Below, one piece after another: positions 25,195 to 34,581 of a stretch of 64,000 nt of DNA. This stretch comes from JBGAKG01 sp044224495. Its GTDB lineage: Bacteria; Myxococcota_A; Polyangia; Polyangiales; Polyangiaceae. The translations under genes were made by a program, and so were the position numbers. A model generated the notes under the pieces. That model saw only the letters and a list, made by a program, of their open reading frames with translations, was not told where the DNA came from and searched no databases. The stretch spans positions 186,001-250,000 of the forward strand of contig JBGAKG010000009.1 in NCBI GenBank assembly GCA_044224495.1. The letters run 5' to 3'. Positions within the stretch are counted from its first letter, which is position 1, and each line of letters opens with the position of its first letter.

Positions 25195-25911
25195 TCACGG
25201 CATGCACTTGATCTCGTCGACGAACACCGCGCAGCTGCATGCCTTCGTCTTCACGAACTTGCCGCCCTTGCACGCCAGCATCGCCTTCTTGTCCATGCTG
25301 CACGCGGCGTCTTCGCCTTCGCAGTCGTCGCCCACGTCGGCCAGGGAGTTGTCGCAGTCGATCTTGTCACCCTGCTGACGGCAGCCGTGCATGCCCTTGC
25401 AGAGCGACAGCGTCCCCATCTTCCCGCCCTTGCAGACGAGCTCGCTCTTCGCGTCGGGCGCACAGGCCACGTTGCCTTCGTTGGCTTGCGTGCAGCTCGA
25501 GCCGGCAGCGGCCGTCCCCATGTCGCAGTTCGCGCCCATCGCGTTCGACACGCAGCCGTGCTGGCCGTTGCAGTCCTCCTGCTTCTTCCAGTGCTTGTTG
25601 ACGCACTTGAGCATCGCCTTCTTGTCGTCGCTGCACTCGGGGTTGCCCTCGTCGTTGGGGCACGGCTCGCCCTCCTTGAATCCCGAGTTGGTACAGGTGC
25701 CCGGCGACCCCATCATCGACATGCAGCCGTTCAGCCCGCGGCAGGGGAGCGCCTCCCACTTTCCGTCGGTGCAGACGACGGCGTTCTTGTCGTCGACGCA
25801 CTTCACCTCGGATTCGGTCTTGCAGGTCCCGCCCGGCTTCGGCTTCCCGCACGCCGCCAACACGACCACCAACGCCACGAACACACCGCTCCCGATCGCC
25901 CGCTTGTTCAT
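25195..25911 (-). CDS. Lipoprotein with about four Cys-rich repeats
   Basis: Product of 238 residues with a canonical lipobox (LAAC, Cys21). The body consists of about four degenerate repeats of some 50 residues with the pattern C...D.K..(L/V)-x-C-x-x-G-K-(W/M/F)...C-x-G-x-x-G-C (for example CVDDKNAVVCTDGKWEALPCRGLNGC and CAPDAKSELVCKGGKMGTLSLCKGMHGC). Each would fold around disulfides in the periplasm or on the surface. Such repeats are common in myxobacterial lipoproteins of unknown function. TACCTT lies 8 nt before the ATG. It converges with the alpha/beta hydrolase gene. Confidence 0.75.
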   Translation of the reverse strand: MNKRAIGSGVFVALVVVLAACGKPKPGGTCKTESEVKCVDDKNAVVCTDGKWEALPCRGLNGCMSMMGSPGTCTNSGFKEGEPCPNDEGNPECSDDKKAMLKCVNKHWKKQEDCNGQHGCVSNAMGANCDMGTAAAGSSCTQANEGNVACAPDAKSELVCKGGKMGTLSLCKGMHGCRQQGDKIDCDNSLADVGDDCEGEDAACSMDKKAMLACKGGKFVKTKACSCAVFVDEIKCMP

Positions 25912-25937
25912 GACCGGCGAAGGTATCACCGCTGCGG

Positions 25938-26783
25938 TCAGTCGTGGCCGCCGTCGCTCGGCAACATCCCGTGGAGGGGAGCGCCGCCGTCGCCGCCGTG
26001 GGCATCCTGCATCGCGGTGCCGGTCCAGTTGCCCTGCGGCGCGGTGACCGTGACGAGCACGATCTTGGCAATCGCATCGGTGGCGGACTTCGCGCGCTCG
26101 CTCGCCGGTTGCTTGTATTTCGCAGGCATGAGCCCGCTGCCGGTGTCGATTGCCTTCGCCGCTGCGCGGGCGTGGGCGAGCAGCGCCGCCGCGGCGCGCC
26201 AGGGACCTTGGCCGTAGCTGCCGCCGGGGCCGCCCTCGAGCCCGAGATCCTTCTGCACGCACGCCGAGTGATCGCTCATGTCCTCGATCGCGAGGGTCGC
26301 GTCGGCCTTGCCGTCGCCCAGGAGCGCGTATGTCTTGCACGAGCCGGGAAGCGCGCGCCCGACATCCTTGAAGAACCCGGGGAGGTCGGCGTCCGTGAGC
26401 GCGTGCGCGTAGGTGGGGAGCACCTTCGCCAAGCGGAGCCCCACGGCGAGCCGGAGCGCGTCGGCGCCGGCGCCTTTGCCCTTCTCGAGGACCTGGAGGA
26501 AGTCTCCGGTGGCCCACTCCGCGTGTCCGTCGCGCGCGACGAGCACGGCGAGCGCGCCGACCGAGGCCTGGTCGGGTTTCTCGGCGGAGTAGCCCTTGGT
26601 GCTGCCGAGATCCTTCGCGAGCCCGCCGAGGCACGAGCCGTCGGTGGGGCAGGGCGTGAGCTTGGGATCGAAGCTGGGCGACGAGTTGGCGAGTTCGTCG
26701 CGGACGGCGTTGAGCTTGGCGTTCGGGTCGTCCTTGCAGGCGGCGAGGGACAGCGCGAGGACGAGAGCGGCGACACGACGCAT
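25938..26783 (-). CDS. Hypothetical lipoprotein
   Basis: Not recognised; 281 residues. Clear lipoprotein signal (MRRVAALVLALSLAAC, Cys16). The body is mainly helical and Ala/Leu/Lys-rich with few cysteines (CPTDGSCLGG, SCKTYALLGDG) and a Gly/Asp/His-rich end (HGGDGGAPLHGMLPSDGGHD) that could bind metal. The downstream Cys-rich lipoprotein starts 27 bp past the stop, so an operon is likely despite a separate -10-like box there. Start supported by TAGGAT at 7 nt. Confidence 0.68.
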   Translation of the reverse strand: MRRVAALVLALSLAACKDDPNAKLNAVRDELANSSPSFDPKLTPCPTDGSCLGGLAKDLGSTKGYSAEKPDQASVGALAVLVARDGHAEWATGDFLQVLEKGKGAGADALRLAVGLRLAKVLPTYAHALTDADLPGFFKDVGRALPGSCKTYALLGDGKADATLAIEDMSDHSACVQKDLGLEGGPGGSYGQGPWRAAAALLAHARAAAKAIDTGSGLMPAKYKQPASERAKSATDAIAKIVLVTVTAPQGNWTGTAMQDAHGGDGGAPLHGMLPSDGGHD

Positions 26784-26790
26784 CGAGCCG

Positions 26791-26796
26791 ATCCTA
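26791..26796 (-). promoter_or_regulatory. -10-like hexamer TAGGAT
   Basis: TAGGAT ends 7 nt before the ATG at 26783 on the minus strand, consistent with a leaderless transcript. Confidence 0.4.
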
Positions 26797-26834
26797 CACG
26801 CGCTGGTTGAAGAAGAAGAACCGCGGTTTTCTCT

Positions 26835-28082
26835 CTAGGCGACGACGTCCGCGATCGGCGTTCCGTTGTCCGTCACCGCCATCGGCCTCCCGACCGGCGT
26901 CATGACCTCCTCGTTCGGGTTCAACCCCGCGAGCTTCGCGACCGTCGCCGACAGATCCGGCACCGTGTAGCCCTTCGTCACCTTCGCGCCCTCCGCGTCG
27001 GTCGCGCCGAAGAGCCCCGGCTTCGTCCCGCCGCCCGCCATCACCGCGCTCCACGCGCCCGGCCAGTGATCGCGGCCGTCGTTGGCGTTGATCTTCGGCG
27101 TGCGCCCGAAGTCTCCCATCCAGAGCACGAGCGTGGAGGACAAGAGGTGCTTCGCGTCGAGCTCCTTCACGAGCGACGAGAACGCGGGGTCCATCACGTC
27201 GAGCTGCTTCTTCACGCGCCCGAAGTTGTCCTGGTGCGTGTCCCACCCGTCGAGCACGACCTCGATGAAGCGCACGCCCCGCTCGACGAGACGCCGCGCG
27301 ACCAGGCACCCACGCCCGAACGGCGTCTCGCCGTACGCCGCGCGCGTCGCCGCGCTCTCGCTCGAGATGTCGAACGCCCCGAGGTCCGTCGAGTGCATCA
27401 GGCGCGTCGACGCGTCGAGGAGCGCTCGCCGGTCGTCGACCATCCCGCCGCCCGTCTCGGCCGCGAACGCGCGATCCGCCTCGTTCAGCGCCGCGAAGCG
27501 CCGCTCGAACCTCGCGCTCTCGACCGCCGGGGCCGCGTTCTCGGGCACGCCGCCGGCGTTCGGTACCACGAAGGGACCATGCTGAACGCCGAAGAACCCG
27601 CCGCTCGCTCCCATCGCGGGGCCGCCCAGGCTCACGAACGCGGGCAACCCGCCGGCCGGGGGTCCGAGCTTCTTGCTCATCCACCCGCCGAGCGACGGAT
27701 GTACCAACGTGGGATTCGGCGCGTAGCCCGTGTGGTTCAGGTACTGCGCGCGCTGGTGGTTGCCCTCCTTGCTCGCCATCCGCAGGACGGAGAGCTTGTT
27801 GGCGAGCGCGGCGAGCTTCGGCATGTGCTCGGACACGGAGAGCCCGGCGGTGGACGTCTTGAGCGCCTTGAACGGCCCACCCACGCTCGTGCCGGGCTTG
27901 GGGTCCCACGTGTCGAGGTGGCTCGGCCCGCCGTTCATCCACAAGAGGATCACGCTCTTCGCCTTGGCGGCGGCGACCGGAGCGGGGCCGTCGGCCAGCG
28001 CGGCGGCGGGGAAGGCGTAGCGCCCGAGGAGGGCGCCCAGGAACCCGGCGGAGCCAGCGCGGAGGAGATCTCGTCGATTCAT
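26835..28082 (-). CDS. DUF1501 exported protein (sulfatase-like fold)
   Basis: The 415-residue product has a twin-arginine-type signal (MNRRDLLRAGSAGFLGALLG) and the DUF1501 body: SVILLWMNGGPSHLDTWDPKPG, SLGGWMSKKLG, VVLDGWDTHQDNFGRVKKQL, VLWMGDFGRTPKINANDGRDHWPGAWSAVMAGGG. These Asp/His clusters resemble the alkaline-phosphatase/sulfatase metal site. DUF1501 genes occur next to DUF1549/DUF1553 genes in Planctomycetes and Myxococcota, as here, where the partner stops 6 bp upstream. The function is undefined. Confidence 0.85.
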   Translation of the reverse strand: MNRRDLLRAGSAGFLGALLGRYAFPAAALADGPAPVAAAKAKSVILLWMNGGPSHLDTWDPKPGTSVGGPFKALKTSTAGLSVSEHMPKLAALANKLSVLRMASKEGNHQRAQYLNHTGYAPNPTLVHPSLGGWMSKKLGPPAGGLPAFVSLGGPAMGASGGFFGVQHGPFVVPNAGGVPENAAPAVESARFERRFAALNEADRAFAAETGGGMVDDRRALLDASTRLMHSTDLGAFDISSESAATRAAYGETPFGRGCLVARRLVERGVRFIEVVLDGWDTHQDNFGRVKKQLDVMDPAFSSLVKELDAKHLLSSTLVLWMGDFGRTPKINANDGRDHWPGAWSAVMAGGGTKPGLFGATDAEGAKVTKGYTVPDLSATVAKLAGLNPNEEVMTPVGRPMAVTDNGTPIADVVA

Positions 28083-28088
28083 GCTGCC

Positions 28089-29810
28089 TCAGTGGTTGAA
28101 GAGGAACTCGCTGGAGTTGAGGAGCGTCCACATGACGTCCTCGAGGGCCGCGACGCGCGGTGGCACTTGCCGACCTGGTTTCTTTCCGCCTTGGGGAGGC
28201 GCGGGCGGGTTCGCGGGGGCGCTCGCGACGTACTTCGTCCAGCGCTCGAGCTCCTCGGCGCGTGGCTTGCGCGCGTAGGTGGCGAGGTACATCGCCTCGA
28301 TCCGCTGCGGATCGCCGAGCGACGCGTTCTGGATCAAGGTCTGCAGCATCGTGCCGGGGAGCCCGCTCGACGCCGTGGCGACGAGCTTCCCGTTCAGGAG
28401 CGTGAGCGCCTGGGTGAGCGTCCCTTCGTAGCTCGGCGCCTCGATCTCCTCGTCGACGTCGAAGACCGTCTTCCACTGCTTGCGGAGGCGCTCCTTCACC
28501 TCTTCGATGTCGCCGCGCCGGGCGAGCGAGGCGTCGGCGCCGGTCGCGACGATGATCGCGTTCACGAGCTCCTCGGGGCCGAGCGGGGACATGTGGAAGC
28601 GCGACCAGAGGTCGGATTTGCCGCCCTCGGGGGCCTTCCCCGGCGACAGCGCGTACGCCTCGCTCAGCACGACTTGCTTCACGAGCCGCCGCACGTCGTA
28701 CCCGTGCGCGGCGAAGTCGTTCGACAGCGCGGTCTCCAGCTCGGGGAGCTCGGGCGGGTTCGAGGCGCGGATGTCGTTCACCGGGTTCACGAACCCGCGC
28801 CCGAGGAAGTGACCCCACATCCGGTTCACCATCTCGCGCGCGAAGCCGGGGTTCTTCGTGATCCACGTCGCGATGCCCTGCCGCACGTTGCCGTCCATCG
28901 CGGTGCCATCGAGCGCGGTCGGCTTCGCCGATGCGATCGGCGCGACGTCGCCGTTCTTCACGAAGCGCGGCGCGGCGCGATCGAGGTCACGGACCTCCAC
29001 GCGCTTGAGGCCCATGCCGGCCTTGTCGATCGGGACGATCTGCGTGCGCGTGAAGCAGGCCGCGAACTTCTGGAAGTCCGTCTGCTTCCACGGCTCGGTC
29101 TTGTGGTCGTGGCATTGCGCGCACTGGATCTGCACGCCGATGAACGTCTTCGAGACGTTGCCCGCGAAGTCCTGCGGCGTGTCGCGAAAGCGCAGGACGA
29201 AGGCGACGGCGCCGTCGATCTCCTTGTCGCGCTCGAGCTCGGACTCGGCCTCGGCCAGCGTCTTCGCGCGCGGGCCGGCGACGCCGTTCTGCCCGACCGC
29301 GGTGATCAGCGCGTAGACGAGCTTGTCCCACGCCATGCCGTTCGCGAGCTTCTGCTTGAGCCACGCGCGGAAGACCATGCGATCGACGTCGCCGCTCCGC
29401 TCGTCGCCCATCAGCACGTCGTCCCAGTAGTAGGCCCAGTGCTCGGCGTACGCGGGCGAGCCGAGCAGCTCGTCGACCTTCCGTGCGCGCTTGTCGGGGC
29501 GCGCATCGGCGACGAACGCGCGCACCTCGTCGGCGGTGGGGATGGTGCCCACGAGATCGACGGAGAGGCGCCGGAGCCAACGCCCGTCGTCGACCTTGGC
29601 CGTCGGCGTGAGGCCGGCGGTCTTCCAGGCCGCCTCGAGCTTCTCGTCGATCGCGGTGACGGGCAGGTCGGGGACGGCGGGGGCCGCGCTGGCGCTCGCG
29701 CTCGGGGTCGCGCTCGCGACGGTGGGTGGCTTGGGAGTCGACGCACCGCCGCCACAGTGGAGGGCGAGGACGGCGGCGACGCCGATGGAAGCTACGAGGA
29801 CCTTCTGCAT
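28089..29810 (-). CDS. DUF1549/DUF1553 domain lipoprotein with cytochrome-like CxxCH
   Basis: Exported protein of 573 residues; signal ends near Cys19. A Ser/Ala/Pro linker is followed by DUF1549 (LRRLSVDLVGTIPTADEVRAFV, AEHWAYYWDDVLMGDERSG, IQCAQCHDHKTEPWKQTDFQKFAACF), then DUF1553 (REMVNRMWGHFLGRGFVNPVNDIR, LVKQVVLSEAYALS, LNGKLVATAS, ALEDVMWTLLNSSEFLFNH). The single CxxCH in CAQCHDHKTEPW is typical for the family and could bind haem. GAGAGG lies just upstream of ATG 29810. It is translated ahead of the DUF1501 partner. Confidence 0.87.
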   Translation of the reverse strand: MQKVLVASIGVAAVLALHCGGGASTPKPPTVASATPSASASAAPAVPDLPVTAIDEKLEAAWKTAGLTPTAKVDDGRWLRRLSVDLVGTIPTADEVRAFVADARPDKRARKVDELLGSPAYAEHWAYYWDDVLMGDERSGDVDRMVFRAWLKQKLANGMAWDKLVYALITAVGQNGVAGPRAKTLAEAESELERDKEIDGAVAFVLRFRDTPQDFAGNVSKTFIGVQIQCAQCHDHKTEPWKQTDFQKFAACFTRTQIVPIDKAGMGLKRVEVRDLDRAAPRFVKNGDVAPIASAKPTALDGTAMDGNVRQGIATWITKNPGFAREMVNRMWGHFLGRGFVNPVNDIRASNPPELPELETALSNDFAAHGYDVRRLVKQVVLSEAYALSPGKAPEGGKSDLWSRFHMSPLGPEELVNAIIVATGADASLARRGDIEEVKERLRKQWKTVFDVDEEIEAPSYEGTLTQALTLLNGKLVATASSGLPGTMLQTLIQNASLGDPQRIEAMYLATYARKPRAEELERWTKYVASAPANPPAPPQGGKKPGRQVPPRVAALEDVMWTLLNSSEFLFNH

Positions 29811-30109
29811 GTCACCTCTCGGGTTCGACGGGCTTTCAGGGCGACCTATTCCTTCCGACGTAGGGGAGGCGGATTCCCTACGCGGAGGAGCCTCGAATTT
29901 CATCAAAGTGACAGCCCTACCGGTTGATGTGACCCTGCCTGACCAACGACGACTTGCCAACCCGCAGACCTCGATCGGGTGAACGCGTCGCTCCCGGGCC
30001 TGGACGAGCACGGCGGCGGTCCCGCCGCGTCGTCACGCTGCCGCTGCTCGAAAGGGAGGATGCGACCGAGTCAGGGACGTTCGACGGACGGCTGCGTTAC
30101 CATGACGCC
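29811..30109. other. Divergent intergenic region
   Basis: About 300 bases lie between the minus-strand DUF1549 gene and the plus-strand hydrolase gene. There is an inverted repeat CGTAGGG/CCCTACG (29859-29865 and 29876-29882) and a weaker CATCAA/TTGATG pair (29901-29906 and 29924-29929), both on the DUF1549 side. A plus-strand ATG at 29954 is in frame with the hydrolase but encodes an Arg-rich head unlike that family. Confidence 0.5.
30098..30103 (+). promoter_or_regulatory. -10-like hexamer TACCAT
   Basis: TACCAT ends 6 nt before the GTG at 30110 and supports that codon as the start of the hydrolase. Confidence 0.42.
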
Positions 30110-31192
30110 GTGATCGGTGCGGCACTTCGCCTCGCGTTCTGGCTCGGCCCGTGGGCAGAAAAGCGCACGCCGCGCGCCATCGCGCGCGAGACGATCGACG
30201 TCGAAGGCGTCGCGGCCTACGTGTATGCGGGCGCGACGCGCGCTCCGCGCGGCGTGTACGTCGTGGCGCCGGGCATGCACTTCCTCGGCCCCGACGATCC
30301 GCGGCTCGATCGCTTCTGTCGCATCCTCGCCGCGGCGGGCTTCCGCGTCTACGCGCCGAAGCTCCGAGACTTCCTGGCGCTGCGGGTCGCCGCGAGCGCC
30401 GCTGACGATCTCGCCAGCGTCGTTCGGTGCGCCACCGGCGACGCTCGTACGCGCGGGCTCGCGCCTCCAACGCTGATGTCGATCTCGTTCGGTTCGAGGC
30501 CCGCGATCACCGTTGCCGCGCGCGAAGGGCTCGGCGCGTCGCTCGGTCAGCTCGTCCTGTTCGGCGGCTACTGCGACTTCGACGCGACGGTGCGCTTCGC
30601 GATCACGGGCCACTCCGAGCACCGCGGCGAACGTCTGGACGTCGCGCGCGATCCGCTGAACGCACCGGTCGTCTTCCTGAACCTGCTCCCGTGGCTCGAG
30701 GGGGTGGAAGGGCTCGATCGCGATGCGGTCGCGCGCGCGTGGCGCGAGATGGTCGAGGCCACGTGGGGGAAGATGGAGCTCAAGGCCGCGGGAGCGCGTG
30801 ACCCGATCGCGCATCGGATCGCGGAAAAGCTGGGGCCGCGCGAGCGCGCACTCTTCCTCTTGGGTTGCACGCTCGCGGCACCCGGTGAGGCGGAGCGCGC
30901 GCTCGATGCGGCGCTCGCGAAGGCACTCCCGAGCTTCGCTTGGACCGATCCGCGCGCCGAGCTCGCGCGCGTGCGCGTCCCGATCACGATCGTGCACGGC
31001 CGTGACGACGACGTCATCCCGGTCTTCGAGGCCGAGAAGCTGGCGGCCGTCGTGCCGCGCGCGAAGGTGCTCGTGACCGGGATGTACGGTCACACGGGGA
31101 GCGCGCTACCGAGCCCGCGCGCGATCGCCGGCGAAGTGGCGACGCTGGGGCGGGTGGTGCGTGCGCTCGGCGCCACGACCCGCGCACTGTGA
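30110..31192 (+). CDS. Alpha/beta hydrolase-fold protein
   Basis: The 360-residue protein has a hydrophobic N-terminal segment (VIGAALRLAFWLGPWAEKRTPRAI) and an alpha/beta hydrolase fold: GVYVVAPGMHFLGPDDPRLDRFCRILAAAGFRVYAP, elbow-like SISFGSRPAI, VRVPITIVHGRDDDVIPVFEAEKLA and YGHTGS near the end. The nucleophile elbow is S-F-G-S-R rather than GxSxG, so the Ser position is unusual and catalytic competence uncertain; the Asp and His positions look intact. GTG 30110 is chosen over the ATG at 29954 from family alignment and the promoter-like box. Confidence 0.75.
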   Translation: MIGAALRLAFWLGPWAEKRTPRAIARETIDVEGVAAYVYAGATRAPRGVYVVAPGMHFLGPDDPRLDRFCRILAAAGFRVYAPKLRDFLALRVAASAADDLASVVRCATGDARTRGLAPPTLMSISFGSRPAITVAAREGLGASLGQLVLFGGYCDFDATVRFAITGHSEHRGERLDVARDPLNAPVVFLNLLPWLEGVEGLDRDAVARAWREMVEATWGKMELKAAGARDPIAHRIAEKLGPRERALFLLGCTLAAPGEAERALDAALAKALPSFAWTDPRAELARVRVPITIVHGRDDDVIPVFEAEKLAAVVPRAKVLVTGMYGHTGSALPSPRAIAGEVATLGRVVRALGATTRAL

Positions 31193-31199
31193 GCGAGCG

Positions 31200-31439
31200 T
31201 CAGCGCTTCTTCAGCTCCAGCACCGCGTCGCGCGCTTCCTTCAGCCCCACGCCGTACGTCTGGCGCCAGAGCTTGATCGCCTCGATCAGGTTGTCGTTCG
31301 CCATGGCCTCGGCGAACGCGGCCGGCAGCTCGGGCGGGGGCGCCGGCGCCGCGCCCGGATCGAAGAGCACGCCGCAGTAGGGGCACTTCGGTCCGTTCGT
31401 CGTTCGGGGCGCGCCGCAGCGCCCACAGAGGAGAGCCAT
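31200..31439 (-). CDS. Small zinc-ribbon protein with L7/L12 C-terminal-like motif
   Basis: The 79-residue protein has an N-terminal zinc ribbon (LLCGRCGAPRTTNGPKCPYCGVLF, four Cys in CxxC...CxxC), a Pro/Ala linker and the motif NDNLIEAIKLWRQTYGVGLKEARDAVLEL. The latter closely resembles the factor-binding helices of ribosomal protein bL12 (VIKAVRxxTGLGLKEAKDLV). ATG 31439 is preferred over the ATG at 31451 because TATGCT lies 7 nt upstream of it and overlaps the earlier ATG. Function unknown; a protein-protein interaction role is inference. Confidence 0.7.
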   Translation of the reverse strand: MALLCGRCGAPRTTNGPKCPYCGVLFDPGAAPAPPPELPAAFAEAMANDNLIEAIKLWRQTYGVGLKEARDAVLELKKR

Positions 31440-31446
31440 CGCGGCG

Positions 31447-31452
31447 AGCATA
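31447..31452 (-). promoter_or_regulatory. -10-like hexamer TATGCT
   Basis: TATGCT ends 7 nt before the ATG at 31439 on the minus strand and contains the alternative ATG, arguing that translation starts at 31439. Confidence 0.45.
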
Positions 31453-31460
31453 GAGCATTC

Positions 31461-32600
31461 TCAGCGGTCGGCGTCGCTCTTCCCCGCGTCCACCGGCTCG
31501 AGCGCCACGCTCACGAAGCGCGGCCAATAGAGCGTCGCGTCGTCCAAGAGCTTCTGGTCGTCCGTCGAGTTCGCCACGTACGTCACCAACAGGTCCGCGC
31601 CGACGAGCTCCGCGTGCCCTTTCCCGGCGTACACGAACGGGCTCGGCCCGCGCGACTCGGGCGGCTCGAAGAACGGGCACGGCTCGCTCCACGGGCCTTC
31701 GAGCTTGGGTGCGGTTCGCATCGCGATCTTCGTCGCCCCGAACCCCACCGAGTGGATCGCGATCCACGAGCCGTCGGGGCGGGGAGACACGGAGAGCTCG
31801 CTCGGGAGCGCAGTCTTGTCCGCGGCGGGGAAGATCGAAGCCGGGCCCGCGCCGACCTCGCCGACGTTCCGCCACCCGCGGTCGCCGCACCACCAGAGCG
31901 TGCTGCTGAAGTCGCCGATCACGGCGTCGCTCGTGCGCACGCGCGCGACCGACACGGCGTGGTCGGGCTCGTGGAGCGCGTAGACCCAGAGCTGATCGCC
32001 GGCGACGACCGGCGACAGCAGCGTGTAGCCGCCGGCGGGCGGCACGGGAAAGGTACGCTCGACGAACGTCCACGAGAGCGGCGGGACCGACGGATCGTCG
32101 ACGACCAAGAGCTTGTTCCCGACGGCCGCGAAGCCGAGCCCACCGGTCGCGGCTTTCTCCGCGACGTAGAAGAGGAACAAGCGCCCGTTGCCGAGCGCCG
32201 CGCCCATGGGCCAGTACCAGACGTCGTTCGCCTCGGGGACGAACGACGACGGTGCGGCACTACCGCCGCGCCAGAAGTACTGGAGCGAGGCGGTCGAGGG
32301 ATCGCGCCCGGTCTGCACCGCGACCGTGTTGCGCACGAACGCGCTGTCGCGGCGCGACGTCGACCCCGTCTTCTTCACGAACGAGTCGCCGAACATCCAG
32401 AGCACGCGGTCGCCGCCGAGCGACGCGGAGTACGCGCCGTCGGCGCCGAGGAAGCTCGGATCCTTCCGGAACAGGATGTCGGCGCTGCTCAGGCTCGCGC
32501 CGCTCGCGCCACCGCAAAGGAGAACGCTGGGGCGCTGGCAGCCCTGAGCCGCCGCCGCCCCGAGCGCGACGACGAAGCCGAGCGCCAGCGCCCGCCGCAC
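31461..32600 (-). CDS. DUF4185-like exported lipoprotein (five-blade propeller type)
   Basis: The 379-residue product has a signal (MRRALALGFVVALGAAAAQGC, Cys21). The body matches the DUF4185 pattern: DGAYSASLGGDRVLWMFGDSFV near the start, FVRNTVAVQTG, WYWPMGAALGNGRLFLFYVAE, and LVTYVANSTDDQKLL near the end. These repeats suggest a beta-propeller glycan-processing or binding fold. Its GTG lies one base after the stop of the acyl-CoA dehydrogenase (TGACGTG), so the two are probably co-transcribed, although no functional link is evident. Confidence 0.72.
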   Translation of the reverse strand: MRRALALGFVVALGAAAAQGCQRPSVLLCGGASGASLSSADILFRKDPSFLGADGAYSASLGGDRVLWMFGDSFVKKTGSTSRRDSAFVRNTVAVQTGRDPSTASLQYFWRGGSAAPSSFVPEANDVWYWPMGAALGNGRLFLFYVAEKAATGGLGFAAVGNKLLVVDDPSVPPLSWTFVERTFPVPPAGGYTLLSPVVAGDQLWVYALHEPDHAVSVARVRTSDAVIGDFSSTLWWCGDRGWRNVGEVGAGPASIFPAADKTALPSELSVSPRPDGSWIAIHSVGFGATKIAMRTAPKLEGPWSEPCPFFEPPESRGPSPFVYAGKGHAELVGADLLVTYVANSTDDQKLLDDATLYWPRFVSVALEPVDAGKSDADR

Positions 32601-32601
32601 G

Positions 32602-34452
<1,851 letters not shown>

Positions 34453-34490
34453 GCGTGAAGTTTGGGGCGCGCGCCGCGACGCGTCAACGA

Positions 34491-34508
34491 TGAATGACGA
34501 TTCATTCG
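34491..34508. promoter_or_regulatory. FadR-like (TetR-family) operator
   Basis: TGAATGA-CGAT-TCATTCG is an 18-bp near-perfect inverted repeat. It matches the known Bacillus FadR site form TGAATGA-N4-TCATTCA except for one end base. It lies in the 129-bp divergent region between the acyl-CoA dehydrogenase gene and the DUF2314 lipoprotein gene. Confidence 0.6.
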
Positions 34509-34568
34509 GTTGAGCCGTCTTCCCCGAAAATGTTGCGCGATCCCGAGCGATTTCGGGCGTTCCCCGGC

Positions 34569-34574
34569 TATCCT
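34569..34574 (+). promoter_or_regulatory. -10-like hexamer TATCCT
   Basis: TATCCT ends 7 nt before the GTG at 34582, as expected for a leaderless transcript. Confidence 0.45.
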
Positions 34575-34581
34575 CGGGTGG

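Noticed and set aside
29954..30109. N-terminal extension of the alpha/beta hydrolase from ATG 29954
   Set aside because: The extra 52 residues are Arg/Gly-rich without hydrolase similarity, and a -10-like box sits directly before GTG 30110.
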